From Pyxidicoccus trucidator (lineage in GTDB: Bacteria > Myxococcota > Myxococcia > Myxococcales > Myxococcaceae): DNA of 64,000 bases. Positions 1 through 10,980 of the stretch are shown here, piece by piece. The number at the start of each line of letters is the position of its first letter. Position 1 is the stretch's first letter. The position numbers were made by a program, and so were the translations under genes. Below the pieces are notes generated by a model, which saw only the letters and a list, made by a program, of their open reading frames with translations, did no database searches and was not told the origin of the DNA. The stretch lies in NCBI RefSeq assembly GCF_010894435.1, contig NZ_JAAIXZ010000001.1, positions 960,322 through 1,024,321 on the forward strand, in the 5' to 3' direction.

Positions 1-8
1 TTGGCTTT

Positions 9-860
9 TCAGGGGCCGGGCGGGGGCAGCGGCCCGCGCAGCTCCAGCGTCTCATGGCGCACCTCGGCGCCCGCCTCGCGCAGCAGCCCGTCCAGGCGCG
101 CGTCGTCCGTCACCACCAGGTTGAGCGCCGCCACGTCGTCCGGCAGCTGGGCGAAGGCCGCCTCCAGCAGCGCCCGCGCATGGCCGGGGGACACCGCGAA
201 GAAGGGGAAGAGCAGCCGCCCGGCGGCGCGCTGGTCCATCACCCCCAGCGGGGCGTCCGAGGCCGCGGCCGGGTCCACCAGTCGGGACAGCTGGTGCGAG
301 GGCTTCGCGGCGAAGCGCGCCAGCTTGCCTGGAATCATCCCGAAGGCCGCCGTCAGCGGCGCATGCTCCTCCAGGCCTACCGGCAGCAGCCGCAGCCCCG
401 GCGGCGCGGCCGGCAGCGCCGCCACCTGGGCCCGCGTCACCAGGAGTGTCGCCGCCTCGCGCACGGGCCGCATCCCCACCGAGGTGTAGAGGCGCAGCGC
501 GGGCAGGTTGTCCCGCTTCACGTACAGCGCCCAGCGCTGGCAACCCTGCGCCCGGAGGCGCTCCGCCAGCCGCGCCATCATCCACCGACCCAGGCCCTGC
601 CCCCGCGCGGATGGGTCCACCACCAGCTGCCCCACGTACCCCACCTCGCCCAGGGACTCTGTCATCGCGTAGGCCACCACCCCACCCCGCCCTTCCGCGA
701 AGACGGTCAACGGGGCGAGCTCCGACTCCCACACCGGCGGCGGAGGTGGGGGGTCGTCGACCCCAAGCTCCGCGAACAGCCGGATGAAGAGTGCATGGTC
801 CTCGGGCCGACCGGCTCGCAACACCCACGATGAGCCCTGCTGTCCCACGTCCACCGCCAT
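9..860 (-). CDS. GNAT-family N-acetyltransferase, tandem-domain
   Basis: Predicted acetyl-CoA-dependent N-acetyltransferase of 283 residues; substrate unknown. The first half has the GNAT signature RGQGLG in the acetyl-CoA loop (about residue 85), followed by the helix and strand expected after it and the LYTSVGM segment typical of the fold's end. The last 130 residues resemble a second GNAT-like half but show no RxxGxG loop, so only the first half is likely catalytic. The start was chosen because GAGGAGGGG lies just ahead of this ATG; earlier in-frame ATGs have no such site. It is transcribed away from the sigma-54 regulator gene and is separated from it by a terminator-like hairpin. Family call is firm; function is not. 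Confidence 0.85.
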   Translation of the reverse strand: MAVDVGQQGSSWVLRAGRPEDHALFIRLFAELGVDDPPPPPPVWESELAPLTVFAEGRGGVVAYAMTESLGEVGYVGQLVVDPSARGQGLGRWMMARLAERLRAQGCQRWALYVKRDNLPALRLYTSVGMRPVREAATLLVTRAQVAALPAAPPGLRLLPVGLEEHAPLTAAFGMIPGKLARFAAKPSHQLSRLVDPAAASDAPLGVMDQRAAGRLLFPFFAVSPGHARALLEAAFAQLPDDVAALNLVVTDDARLDGLLREAGAEVRHETLELRGPLPPPGP

Positions 861-931
861 CAGGCACCCCTCCTCACGCATTGGAAGGGGACTGACGGAA
901 ACGCGAAAGCTTTCTGGACGTAGAAAAGAAG

Positions 932-964
932 GCGGCCCGACACCCCATAAGGGTGCCGGGCCGC
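932..964 (-). terminator. Rho-independent terminator, leftward
   Basis: A 14-bp stem (932-945 with 951-964, one A-C mismatch) closes a 5-nt loop. On the minus strand it is followed by a T-rich run (TTCTTTTC, about 931-922). It would end leftward transcription arriving from the sigma-54 regulator gene or from the small reading frame that stops 8 nt before it. It insulates the GNAT gene. Confidence 0.75.
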
Positions 965-972
965 GGGTCTTC

Positions 973-1104
973 TCAAGGTGACTCACCGGAAGTGCTGAAG
1001 GGGTGGGGGGGAACCGCCTTCAGCCCCGCTTCGATGTGTCCCGCGCATTCCTTTAGCAGCCGCCGTGCCAGCGTCTTCGCGAAGCCAAAGTCCAGTTTTC
1101 TCAA
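973..1104 (-). CDS. possible 43-residue small protein
   Basis: A short reading frame that I do not recognise. It would start at TTG and encode a basic amphipathic segment (AKTLARRLLKECAGHIEAGL) ending in GESP. Support is positional: its TGA lies 8 nt before a good leftward terminator, and residue composition looks protein-like (third-position GC, helix-like spacing). Against it: no clear ribosome site, a TTG start, and an in-frame stop only four codons further upstream. It could equally be the surviving 3' end of a decayed gene, or part of the 3' untranslated region of the regulator operon. Low confidence. Confidence 0.3.
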   Translation of the reverse strand: MRKLDFGFAKTLARRLLKECAGHIEAGLKAVPPHPFSTSGESP

Positions 1105-1292
1105 GGACTTGGCTCACCACCCGACGCTACTGGCCCCCCTCGATTGCATTGCAGCCCTGAAATGGAGTTGCAGAAGTGAAAACTACAAGTGATTTCGAGC
1201 ACTTGCGCTTTTCACCGATGAACCCCCGTTTTCGGATCTGAATCCAAGGGTGCGGGAAAGCTACAGCGGTGGGCCTACCCCCCACATCCACC

Positions 1293-2734
<1,442 letters not shown>

Positions 2735-2738
<4 letters not shown>

Positions 2739-5245
2739 GGGAAGGACGGGGGCTGCGACAGGGGCAGCCGGAAGGTGAAGGTGGTACCGCGGCCGGGCGT
2801 GCTCTCCACGGCGATTTCGCCCCGATGCTCCTCGAGGATGCGCTTGACGACGGCCAGGCCCAGGCCGGTGCCCTGCGCCTTGGTGGTGAAGAAGGGCTCG
2901 AAGACGCGGTGGAGCAGCTCCGCGGGAATGCCCGGCCCCTGGTCCGCCACGTCGATGCGAAGCTGCTCCCTGCCCGCATGGGCCTCGCGGCGCGCGCGCA
3001 CCTGTACCAGTCCCCCCTGCGGCATGGACTGGATGGCGTTGACGGCCACGTTGACGAGCGCCTGGCGGATGAGGCGCCGGTCCATGGGCACCGGCGGCAG
3101 CCCCGGCTCCACGTCCGACTTGATGTGGACGGGCCGCTCCGGCCCCCCACCCTGCACGCGCGCGGCCTCCAGCGAGTCCTGGAGCACGCGCCCCAAATCC
3201 TCGTGCTGGAGCACCGGGTCCCTGGGACGTGTGTAGTCCAGCAGGTCTCCGACGATGCGGTTGAGCCGGTCGCTCTCCTCGCCCAGGATGTCCAGCAGCA
3301 TGGCCGCGTCACCGCCCGGGTCCAGCAGCCGGCGCAGCGAGGCCACCGCGTTGAAGATGACGCCCAGCGGGTTGCGCACCTCGTGGGCCACAATCGCGGA
3401 CAGCTCGCCCAGGGCGGCCAGCCGCTCGCGCTTCACCATCTCCGCGCGGGTGGCGGCCAGCTCCGCGTAGCTGGCCCACAGGGACTCGTACAGGCGCGCG
3501 TTGGCGATGGAGAGCGCCAGCTGGCCGCAGGTGGCCTCGGCCAGCTCGACCAGCTCCGGCCCGAAGGAGCGCGGCCGGCGGGTGTCGTCCACCACCACCA
3601 CGCCGATGAGCTCCTCGCGCGAGGTGAGCGGCAGGGCCAGCAGCGCCTTCTCCCCGAAGCGGTGGGCGAGCTGCGAGTCGAAGCCCCCGCCGGCGGCCGC
3701 CACGTCGTCGATGGCGATGGGCCGGCGCTCGCGGGCCACGCGCGTGGCCAGGCTGTCACCGTGCAGCGGCAGCACCACCGTGCGGAAGAAGTCGCGGTGG
3801 ACGGTGGAGGCGGCGGCGCCGCGCAGCAGCTTCGCCGACTCGTCGTACAGCATGATGTAGCAGTTGGACACGTCCAGCAGGTGGACGAGGAAGTCGGACG
3901 CGACGTCGAGGATGCTGGAGGTCTCCAGCACGCCCGACGTGGTGCGCGCCAAATCCAGCAGCAGGCGCGTCTCGGCGAGCTGGCGCGAGGACTCGGCGCG
4001 CAGCCGGCGCTGCTCCAGCAGCGTCACCAGCAGCTCCGCCAGCGTCCCCAACAGCCGCACGTCCCGGATGTCGAAGGGCTGGCCCGCGGCGCGCAGCACC
4101 TGGAGGCTGCCGCACACCTCGCCGCCGCGCGTGAGCCGCGCCACCGCTCCGCACCCCAGCCGCCCGCCGGACAGCCCGCCCAGCGTCGCGCCCTGGTCGT
4201 CCGTGGAGAGTCCACCCTCCCCCTCGTCCGCCACCGCCAGCAGCCGGGTGAGCTGCTCCGCGTGCGCGCTGTCACGCACCAGGTCGGCCAGCCCCACGTG
4301 GGTGGCCAGCGCCAGCGCTCCACCCTGGGGAGGCGACAGGTGCAGCGCCGCGGCGCGGCCCTGCAGCAAGTCCGAGACGCGCGCCAGGAAGTCCTCCAGC
4401 GAGGGCGGCACGGGCTGGGCGACGAAGCGGGCCACCTGGGCCACCGCCTCCACCTCCCAGCGGCTGCGCGCGCCGTCCGCCTGCACGCGCGCGTCCGTCA
4501 GCGCGGCGCCCACCACCTTGGCGAAGAGCGTCAGCACCGAGCCATGGCGCGGGGCCACCCACGGCCCCTCCACCCACAGCACCTCGGCCTGAGGGCCACC
4601 CACCGGCAGGTACACGTGCGAGGGCGCGGCCCGGTCCGCGCCACCAAAGACGGGGCGCCCGTCCGCCAGCGACTCCATGCCCAGGCGCACGTCCTCCGGC
4701 AGGGGCTCGCCGTCGTGCGCCAGCAGCCGCTCGCCGTCCCAGCGCAGCAGGCGGCCCCGGAAGCCCGCGTCCCGCAGGCCCTTCAGCGCCACGCGGCGCA
4801 CCGCGTCCTCGGAGTGCGCGGTGACCAGCTCCGCGGACGTCTCCACCAGGCACTCGGCCACCGCCATCTCCGGGGGCCGGTTCCCCATGAGCAGGCAGTT
4901 GAGGAGCAGCGCCCCGGCGCCGCCCTCCATCGGGAGGCGCGTCGCGAAGAGGGACACCTCGCGGCTGACGCCGCCCGCGCAGGGCACCTGGTAGGTCTGC
5001 GTCCGCGCCTCCAGCGGCGCGCCGGCCTCCAGCAGGCGGTAGCGCTCGGACAGGCGGCTGCGCTCCTCCGGCTGGACGAAGTCCATCAACGGGCGCCCCT
5101 CCACCTGCTCCCGCGGGAGCCCGAGCATGGCGAGCCACGCGTCATTCACGGCGGACACACGTCCGTCCACCACCGCCAGCACGGGGTTGCCGTAGGGCTC
5201 GATGAGGACGCGCAGGTCGGCCTCGCTGTAACGCTTCGTGCTCAT
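2735..5245 (-). CDS. soluble multi-sensor histidine kinase (PAS, GAF, HisKA, HATPase)
   Basis: Sensor kinase of 836 residues, predicted cytoplasmic as no membrane segment is visible. An N-terminal PAS domain (about 10-125, NPVLAVVDGRVSAVND) is followed by a long region with at least two GAF-like domains (about 320-450 and 440-590, the latter with LLDVSNCYIMLYDE). The dimerisation/phospho-acceptor domain has the H-box AIVAHEVRNPLG near residue 620; the ATPase domain has N (NVAVNAIQSM), G1 (DQGPGIP), F (FEPFFTTK) and G2 (GTGLGLA) boxes. It starts with an ATG that overlaps the selB stop by 4 nt and ends overlapping the response regulator start by 4 nt. The signal is unknown; PAS and GAF suggest a small intracellular ligand or redox cue. 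Confidence 0.93.
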
Positions 5246-7158
5246 CCGCGACGCAGCACCCGCTTCTCGCCCACCCGTAGCGTCACCTTCTCCCGGTCGA
5301 AGTACTCCGACAGCGGGATGACGAACTTGCGGCTCTGGCCGACCATTTCCTTGAAGGCCTGGGTGGTAATCTCCTTCTTCTCGCGCAGGTGGGCAACCAG
5401 GCGTTCGCGCAGGCCCGCGAGTGCCCCCGCGTCGAAGCACAGCTCCTCGCTGACCCGCACCACCGTCCCCTCCGCCACCATCACCTTCAAGAGCTCCTGG
5501 AGCCGGGGCATGGGCAGCAGCAGCTTCTGCGCCAGCTCATTCAGGGTGGAGGGCGCCAGCCCCGCCGCGGACAGCTCCGCCGCCAGCTTCGTCCGGGCCG
5601 CCTCGTCCCCCAGCGACAGCGTGCGGCCCCGCCCCTTGAGGCGCACCACCTCCTTGTCCAGCTCCACCTTCCCGCCGTCCACCAGCGCCTGCGTCACCCG
5701 CTGGAAGGTGCGCGAGTCCAGCTCGGCGGACAGGCGCTGGCGCAGCTCCTCGCGGGGCAGGCCCTCGCGCAGGGGCTCGCGCTCATGGAAGGCGGCCAGC
5801 AGGGCCAGCGCCCGCCCCTGCAGCCCCTCGAACACCTCGCCGGAGAGGTACAGCCGCCGCTCCCGGTCCACCAGCAGCGCCCCGCCCCGCGTGCCCAGCA
5901 GCTCCAGCGCGCGCGTGAGTACTTTTGGCCCCAGCCCCGAGCGGCCGAACAGCTCCTGCTGCGTCAGCCCCCGGTAGCCGGCCTGCCGCAGCAGCCACGC
6001 CACCTGCCCCGCCGGGTCCGCCTCCAGCAGCGGCGCCACCACCGTCGAGCCTCCCCCGCGGCGCCGGGGCGGCGTAATCGACAGGATGCGCCCCCCCGCC
6101 ACCGTGGCCCCACGGCCGGGCAGCGCGCGCGCGCCGCGCAGGATGAAGCGCTGGCCCACCAGCGCGCCCACCGGGCCGTCCAGGCGCAGCTGCGCGAGCG
6201 CCGTCTCACCGGGCTCCAGCCGCTCCACGTCCAGCAGCGCCACCGTGGCCTCCACCTGCGCGGTGCCCAGGTGCAGCAGCAGCTTCTTGCGCCGGGGCAG
6301 CGCGGCCTCCGCCGCGGGCAGCAGGGCCAGCTCCACGTCCAGCATCCGCGTCTCCGGCAGCTCCCCCGAGCGCACCAGCACCATGCCCCGGTGCAGCGCC
6401 TCCGGCTCCACGCCGGTGACATTCACGGCCGCGCGCTGGCCCGCGTCCACCCTGGGCACCGGCTGCCCGTGCACCTGCACGCCGCGCACGCGCAAGGGGC
6501 CGGGCAGCCCGGGCAGCAGCGCCACCGCGTCCTCCACGGCCACCGTGCCCGACAGCAGGGTGCCCGTCACCACGGTGCCGAAGCCCTTGATTGTGAAGAC
6601 CCGGTCCACCGGCAGGAAGGCGGGCCCCTCCGCCGGACGCTTCGGCAGCGCCCCGGCGGCACGGGTGAGCGCGGCCTTCAGCGCGTCCAGGCCCTCGCCC
6701 GTCTTCGAGGAGCAGGGCACCACGGGCGCGCCCTCCAGGAAGGTGCCGGCGGTGAGCGCGCCCAGGTCCGCCTCCACCAGCGCGCGCCACTCCGGGCCCA
6801 GCTCCGCCAGCAAATCCGACTTGGTGAGGGCGATGACGCCGGCCCTCACGCCCAGCAGCCGGCAGATGTCCAGGTGCTCGCGCGTCTGGGGCATGACGCC
6901 CTCGTCCGAGGCCACCACCAGCACCGCCAGGTCCACGCCGCCAGCGCCCGCGGCCATGGCCTTCACGAAGCGCTCGTGGCCGGGCACGTCCACCACGCCG
7001 GCCACCGTGCCGTCGTCCAGCGTCAGGTGCGCGAAGCCCAGCTCCAGCGTGATTCCGCGCCGCTTCTCTTCCTTCAGCCGGTCGGTGTCGATGCCGGTGA
7101 GGGCCTTCACCAGGGACGTCTTGCCATGGTCGATGTGGCCCGCCGTCCCGACAATCAT
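5242..7158 (-). CDS. selB: selenocysteine-specific translation elongation factor SelB
   Basis: GTPase that delivers selenocysteyl-tRNA to in-frame UGA codons at a SECIS hairpin. The 638-residue protein opens with the G1 loop [10 protein letters not shown], then the SelB-typical [20 protein letters not shown]3 DVPGHE and G4 TKSD. Translation-factor beta-barrels follow to about residue 370. The C-terminal 250 residues are predicted winged-helix modules (for example [19 protein letters not shown]) that bind SECIS RNA. Start is an ATG 19 nt after the phosphoribosyltransferase stop. Its stop overlaps the histidine kinase start, an unusual partner. No selA, selD, selC or selenoprotein gene is in the window, so the rest of the pathway must be elsewhere. 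Confidence 0.95.
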   Translation of the reverse strand: MIVGTAGHIDHGKTSLVKALTGIDTDRLKEEKRRGITLELGFAHLTLDDGTVAGVVDVPGHERFVKAMAAGAGGVDLAVLVVASDEGVMPQTREHLDICRLLGVRAGVIALTKSDLLAELGPEWRALVEADLGALTAGTFLEGAPVVPCSSKTGEGLDALKAALTRAAGALPKRPAEGPAFLPVDRVFTIKGFGTVVTGTLLSGTVAVEDAVALLPGLPGPLRVRGVQVHGQPVPRVDAGQRAAVNVTGVEPEALHRGMVLVRSGELPETRMLDVELALLPAAEAALPRRKKLLLHLGTAQVEATVALLDVERLEPGETALAQLRLDGPVGALVGQRFILRGARALPGRGATVAGGRILSITPPRRRGGGSTVVAPLLEADPAGQVAWLLRQAGYRGLTQQELFGRSGLGPKVLTRALELLGTRGGALLVDRERRLYLSGEVFEGLQGRALALLAAFHEREPLREGLPREELRQRLSAELDSRTFQRVTQALVDGGKVELDKEVVRLKGRGRTLSLGDEAARTKLAAELSAAGLAPSTLNELAQKLLLPMPRLQELLKVMVAEGTVVRVSEELCFDAGALAGLRERLVAHLREKKEITTQAFKEMVGQSRKFVIPLSEYFDREKVTLRVGEKRVLRRG

Positions 7159-7177
7159 CGCCCCACCCCGCCGGGGC

Positions 7178-7906
7178 TCACGCCCCCGCCTTGTCCGGGT
7201 CCTCGTCGAAGCGGGCGTCGCCCGTGGACGGCTCGTAGTCCCAGGGGAAGACCACCAGCGAGGCAGTGGCCAGCGCGCAGTAGTCCGGCGCGAAGCCCTC
7301 GGGCCGCGCCACCAGGCACGCCGTCTCCACCTTCTTCGCGCCCACCTCGCGCGCCAGCTGGGACGCCAGCTCCAGCGTGTCCCCGCTGGAGGCCACGTCG
7401 TCCACAATCAGCACGCGGCGCCCCTTCAGCTCGCGAGGCATCTCCCCGCTGAGCTTCGGGTTGCCCCGCGTCTTCGCGCCCTGCCCCCTGTCACGGCTGC
7501 GGCGGCTGATGCGCACGGGGAAGAACTCGCAGCCGAGCGCCGACGACAGCGCCCCGCCCACGAAGACGCCACCGTGGGCCACGCCCACCACCGCCTGCGG
7601 CGCGAAGGACTCGCGGATGGCGCCGGCCAGCTTCTGCACGGCGCGGTCGAACTCCGCCCAGGTCAGCTCGCGCGGGCCGGTGGCGGACCGGCCGCGGGAC
7701 TGGTCCCTGCCCGTGGGCTGGCGGGGGGCCTCCACCTGCGGCGCCAGCACGAGGTCCGCGGGAATGGAGACCAGCTTCTCCGCCTGGCGCCGGGACGTCT
7801 TCGGCGCGGCAGAGGGCTTGGAGGGGGACTTCTTCACAGAGGGCTTCGTGGTGGGCTTGCGCTTGCCCTGGGCACTGGGCCCGGGCGCTGCCCGCTTGGT
7901 GGCCAC
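7178..7906 (-). CDS. phosphoribosyltransferase domain protein with basic N-terminal tail
   Basis: Type I phosphoribosyltransferase fold protein of 242 residues. The PRPP-binding loop [13 protein letters not shown] is near residue 170 and [11 protein letters not shown] earlier forms the pyrophosphate loop. It resembles the xanthine-guanine or hypoxanthine branch, but the base cannot be assigned. The first 60 residues are Lys/Ser/Pro-rich and look disordered, perhaps nucleic-acid binding. I chose the GTG at 7906 because CGGAG sits 8 nt ahead; an upstream in-frame start at 7969 would add 21 residues without a better site. It is first in a leftward unit with selB, the histidine kinase and the regulator. 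Confidence 0.85.
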   Translation of the reverse strand: MATKRAAPGPSAQGKRKPTTKPSVKKSPSKPSAAPKTSRRQAEKLVSIPADLVLAPQVEAPRQPTGRDQSRGRSATGPRELTWAEFDRAVQKLAGAIRESFAPQAVVGVAHGGVFVGGALSSALGCEFFPVRISRRSRDRGQGAKTRGNPKLSGEMPRELKGRRVLIVDDVASSGDTLELASQLAREVGAKKVETACLVARPEGFAPDYCALATASLVVFPWDYEPSTGDARFDEDPDKAGA

Positions 7907-8031
7907 AGCGGTAACTCCGGATGAGGTGCGTGCGGCCCCGTCATACCCCGAGGCACGCGCCCTGGCCACCTCCGCCCGCGTCGCCCCACCTCTTCAGGTC
8001 CGTACGAAGAGGTGGGAGCAACCCCACCCGC

Positions 8032-9063
8032 TCAGGCGGACAGCTTCTCTTCCACCATGCGGTCGGCCACCTGCTCGGGGCGAAGACCGGAGTCCTTCGC
8101 GCGCGCCAGCACCGTGTCGATGGTCTCGAAGATGAGCGCGGCGCGGGCGTAGGCCTTGTCCCGGTCATACCCCGCCCACTCCTGGGCCACGTTGATGAGG
8201 CCACCGGCGTTGGCCGCGTAGTCCGGCACGTAGAGGATGCCGCGCTTCGCCAGCTGCTCGCCATGACGCGTCGTGAGGAGCTGGTTGTTGGCCGCGCCAC
8301 ACACCGCCTTGACGCGCAGCAGCGGCAGGGTGGTGTCGTTGATGGCGCCGCCCAGCGCGCAGGGGGCGTAGATGTCCGCCTCCATCCGGTGCAGCGCATC
8401 GGCCGTCACCGAGGTGGCGCCGTACTGCTTCACGGCCTGCTCCACGCTGGCGGCGTTGATGTCGCTCACCCACACCTTCGCGCCGCGCTCGTGCAGCTCC
8501 TTCACGAGGTACATGCCCACGTGGCCCACGCCCAGCACGGTGACGCGCAGGCCCTTGAGGTCCGGACGGCCGAAGAGGTGCTTGGCCGTGGCCTCCATGG
8601 CGCGCGCCACGCCGTACGCCGTCACCGGCGACGGGTCCCCGCTGCGCTCCTTCAGGCCCACGACGTACTTCGTGTGCTTGCGCACATGCTCCATGTCGTC
8701 CGGGCTGGTGCCGCTGTCCTCGGTGGTGATGTAGCGGCCGCCGAGCGACTCCACCGCGCGGCCGAAGGACTCGAAGAGCTTCGCGCGGTCGAAGTTGCCC
8801 CGGGGCAGCATGATGACGGCCTTGCCACCGCCGTGGGGCAGCCCGGCGAGCGCCGCCTTGTACGTCATGCCGCGCGCGAGCCGGAGGGCGTCCGCGACGG
8901 CCTCCTCCTCGCTGGTGTACGTCGCCAGCGCGCGCGTGCCGCCCAGTCCGGGCCCCAGCCGCGTGTTGTGCATGCCGACGATGGCGCGCAGCCCCGTCTT
9001 GGAATCACTCAGGAGGTGGACGGCCTCGTAGCCGCCCTCGAGCAGTTGCGTGAAGTAGCTCAT
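8032..9063 (-). CDS. leucine/valine/phenylalanine dehydrogenase
   Basis: NAD-dependent oxidative deaminase of branched-chain or aromatic amino acids, 343 residues, the usual length for this branch of the Glu/Leu/Phe/Val dehydrogenase family. Visible signatures are the glycine-rich catalytic-lysine region GLPHGGGKAVI (about residue 75), the dinucleotide-binding loop GVGHVGMYLVKEL (about 185) and the substrate segment CGAANNQL. In myxobacteria such enzymes feed branched-chain 2-oxo acids into iso-fatty acid synthesis, so leucine dehydrogenase is the likeliest specificity (inference). A TTGACT/TACTTG pair lies directly upstream and there is no clear ribosome site, compatible with a nearly leaderless transcript. 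Confidence 0.92.
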   Translation of the reverse strand: MSYFTQLLEGGYEAVHLLSDSKTGLRAIVGMHNTRLGPGLGGTRALATYTSEEEAVADALRLARGMTYKAALAGLPHGGGKAVIMLPRGNFDRAKLFESFGRAVESLGGRYITTEDSGTSPDDMEHVRKHTKYVVGLKERSGDPSPVTAYGVARAMEATAKHLFGRPDLKGLRVTVLGVGHVGMYLVKELHERGAKVWVSDINAASVEQAVKQYGATSVTADALHRMEADIYAPCALGGAINDTTLPLLRVKAVCGAANNQLLTTRHGEQLAKRGILYVPDYAANAGGLINVAQEWAGYDRDKAYARAALIFETIDTVLARAKDSGLRPEQVADRMVEEKLSA

Positions 9064-9073
9064 GGCGCGGCGG

Positions 9074-9102
9074 CAAGTACCGTTGAGGCCCGCTCAAGTC
9101 AA
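9074..9102 (-). promoter_or_regulatory. candidate sigma-70 promoter for leucine dehydrogenase
   Basis: On the minus strand TTGACT (9102-9097) is separated by 17 nt from TACTTG (9079-9074). The -35 box is good, the -10 box weak. Predicted initiation near 9067 would leave only a few bases before the ATG at 9063, so the mRNA may be almost leaderless. The -35 box overlaps the end of hslO. Confidence 0.35.
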
Positions 9103-9989
9103 ATCGCACCGGCCTCCAACATGGCCCTAATTTCCTCTCCTGGAATGACGTAGCGCGTCGTGCAGAACTGGCACGTGGCCTCGGCCTGGCCTTCCTTCTC
9201 CAGCAGGTCCGTCAGCTCCTCGCGGCCCATGGCGAGCAGCGCACGCTTCACGCGGTCCTTGCTGCACGAACAACCAAAGCGCAGCGGATAACGCGACATC
9301 ACCTCGAAATCGGACTCCGGAAGCAGCGCGCGCAGCACCGCCGAGGCGCCGGCCGCCGCGTGCGCCTGGAGCACGGGCTCGAAGTCGCGGCGCAGGCGGA
9401 CACCCAGTTCCTTGAACGCGTCCATGTCCCCGCTGGGGAGCGGCTGGACGAGCAGGCCGGCGACGGTGCCCAGCAGGTCCGCCTTGCCGTCGCCCGCGGA
9501 GGGGAGCTGGGCGAGCAGCAGGTGCGAGGGGAGCTGATCCGACTGGTGGAGGTAGCGCTCGATGTCGGCCGCGAGGTCGAAGTGCACCAGCTCCACCGAG
9601 GAGCGGTAGAACTCGCCGCCGCCCTGGTCCTTCAGCACGGACAGGAAGCCCTTGTTCCCCAGCACCGGACGCCAGTGGTACTGGCCCTCGCCGCCCACGT
9701 ACTCCACGAGGAGGTTCTTCACGTACCCGCGGACGAGCCCGGAGGCGTCACCGTCCACGAAGAGGCCGCGCAGGGGGCCGTCGCACTCCACCTGGAGGTT
9801 GATGCGCGCGTCATGTTTCTGGAGGGCGCCCATGATGGCGGCGGCGGTGAGGGCCTGCGACAGGAGGGCCGCGGCGGCGGGGGCGGTGCCATGGGTGGTC
9901 CGCGCCTGGCGCGACAGCTCCGAGGTGGTGGCCAGCACCACGCGCAGGTCCGTATTCTTCAGCAATCCACTGACAAGCTCATCGGACAT
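9099..9989 (-). CDS. hslO: redox-regulated chaperone Hsp33
   Basis: Holdase chaperone activated by oxidation, cytoplasmic, about 296 residues as usual. The C-terminal zinc-binding redox switch is intact: CSC near residue 243 and CQFC near 276 supply the four cysteines. The body shows the Hsp33 pattern including QVECDGPLRGLFVDGDASG and the GTVAGLLVQPLPSG segment. I prefer the ATG at 9989; a TTG two codons earlier is in frame. Its promoter region is shared with the divergently transcribed cytochrome b558 gene and contains two inverted repeats. It reads into leucine dehydrogenase, with 35 nt between them. Confidence 0.95.
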   Translation of the reverse strand: MSDELVSGLLKNTDLRVVLATTSELSRQARTTHGTAPAAAALLSQALTAAAIMGALQKHDARINLQVECDGPLRGLFVDGDASGLVRGYVKNLLVEYVGGEGQYHWRPVLGNKGFLSVLKDQGGGEFYRSSVELVHFDLAADIERYLHQSDQLPSHLLLAQLPSAGDGKADLLGTVAGLLVQPLPSGDMDAFKELGVRLRRDFEPVLQAHAAAGASAVLRALLPESDFEVMSRYPLRFGCSCSKDRVKRALLAMGREELTDLLEKEGQAEATCQFCTTRYVIPGEEIRAMLEAGAI

Positions 9990-10021
9990 AGGCAAGCGAC
10001 TAGCGTGCCCGAGCCCGCATT

Positions 10022-10045
10022 GCCCGCCAACGACAGAAGGCGGGC
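10022..10045. repeat. inverted repeat upstream of hslO
   Basis: Seven-base perfect arms GCCCGCC (10022-10028) and GGCGGGC (10039-10045) around a 10-nt loop, 33 nt ahead of the hslO start. It could be a 5' leader hairpin or an operator. No T-run follows on either strand, so a terminator is unlikely. Confidence 0.45.
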
Positions 10046-10089
10046 GCCGTGCCGCTCGCCAGGGGAGCAGCAGCCCCGGCCAGGGGGAC

Positions 10090-10109
10090 GCATAAGGTCC
10101 GCCTTATGC
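10090..10109. promoter_or_regulatory. perfect 8-bp inverted repeat (possible operator)
   Basis: GCATAAGG, 4-nt spacer TCCG, then CCTTATGC, in the divergent hslO/sdhC intergenic region. The AT-rich arms stand out in a very GC-rich background and the dyad geometry fits a dimeric regulator site. It lies 135 nt before the sdhC start and 100 nt before the hslO start. Confidence 0.45.
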
Positions 10110-10244
10110 CTCCGTGTGGGGTGGCTGGCGTCCGGGGGTGCGGAAGAAATCCAGCCCTCCGGCGGGAACGGTTATAAACCGCCGACCGACTGTCACTTGA
10201 CTTGGACGCGGTAGCACCGCCCGCGCGCCGTCGCTGGAGACCCG

Positions 10245-10925
10245 ATGAGCAGCCAAGCCGCCGAAGCCGTGCCGACAAAGACTCCGCTCCTCAAGTCCCG
10301 CCTGGGCTCGTTCCTGGCGGTGGTGCCGCTCTCCATCTGGGTGGTCAACCACCTCTGGGACAACCTGTCCGCCTTCAACGGCGCGGCGGCGTGGGAGACC
10401 TCGGTGACGAGCTACTCCAACCCGTTCGCCCAGGCCTTCACCCTCATCATCGTCCTCCTGCCGCTGCTCATGCACACCGGCTGGGGCATCGTCCGGCTGT
10501 TCAGCTTCAAGCCGAACAACGTCAGCTACAGCAACTACGGCAACCTCAAGTACCTCGTTCAGCGCATCAGCGCGGTGGGCGTCCTCTTCTTCCTCGGCGC
10601 CCACATCTGGCTGGCCTTCCTGCACCCGCGCCTGGTGGAGGGGCACCCGGAGCCGTTCTCCGACATCGCCCGGGAGATGCACCACCACATGCCCACGCTC
10701 ATCGTCTACCTGCTGGGCACCCTGGGCACCGCGTACCACCTGGCCAACGGCCTTCAGAGCTTCGCCATGTCCTGGGGCATCTTCGCCAGCGACCGCTCCA
10801 TGCGCCGCTTCGAGCCGGTGGTCATCGGCCTGTTCCTGCTCCTGACGGCGATGAGCTGGGCCGTCATCTACGCGCTCTACACCGCGGGCGCCGCCTTCAG
10901 CCCCGTGGGCGCCTCGCCTCCGTGA
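10245..10925 (+). CDS. sdhC: succinate dehydrogenase/fumarate reductase cytochrome b558 subunit
   Basis: Membrane anchor of a B-type succinate:quinone oxidoreductase, carrying haem and handing electrons to quinone. The 226-residue protein has five predicted membrane helices and the expected histidines within them: NHLWDN in helix I, MHTGWG in helix II, AHIWLAF in helix III and YHLANG in helix IV. ATG is preceded by TGGAGA. Normally sdhA and sdhB follow directly; here the next gene is convergent ssb and a terminator closes the unit, so the catalytic subunits must be encoded elsewhere or lost from this locus. Confidence 0.92.
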   Translation: MSSQAAEAVPTKTPLLKSRLGSFLAVVPLSIWVVNHLWDNLSAFNGAAAWETSVTSYSNPFAQAFTLIIVLLPLLMHTGWGIVRLFSFKPNNVSYSNYGNLKYLVQRISAVGVLFFLGAHIWLAFLHPRLVEGHPEPFSDIAREMHHHMPTLIVYLLGTLGTAYHLANGLQSFAMSWGIFASDRSMRRFEPVVIGLFLLLTAMSWAVIYALYTAGAAFSPVGASPP

Positions 10926-10980
10926 GGCCCCGAGCGCGGCGCCAGCACGGGCCGCGCGGGCCACGGCGCTGGAAGACAGA

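Noticed and set aside
2825-5977. Very long open frame on the plus strand opposite the histidine kinase and selB
   Set aside because: It is antisense to genes with clear domains and is His/Arg/Gln/Gly-rich without any motif; such frames arise from high GC at third codon positions.
5242-7158. Search for a selenoprotein gene or tRNA-Sec near selB
   Set aside because: All neighbouring genes end at normal stops with complete domains, and no 90-plus-nt tRNA-like fold was recognised.
10104-10964. 286-codon minus-strand frame over sdhC
   Set aside because: Mirror frame of a clear five-helix cytochrome subunit; no motif, and it lacks a ribosome site.
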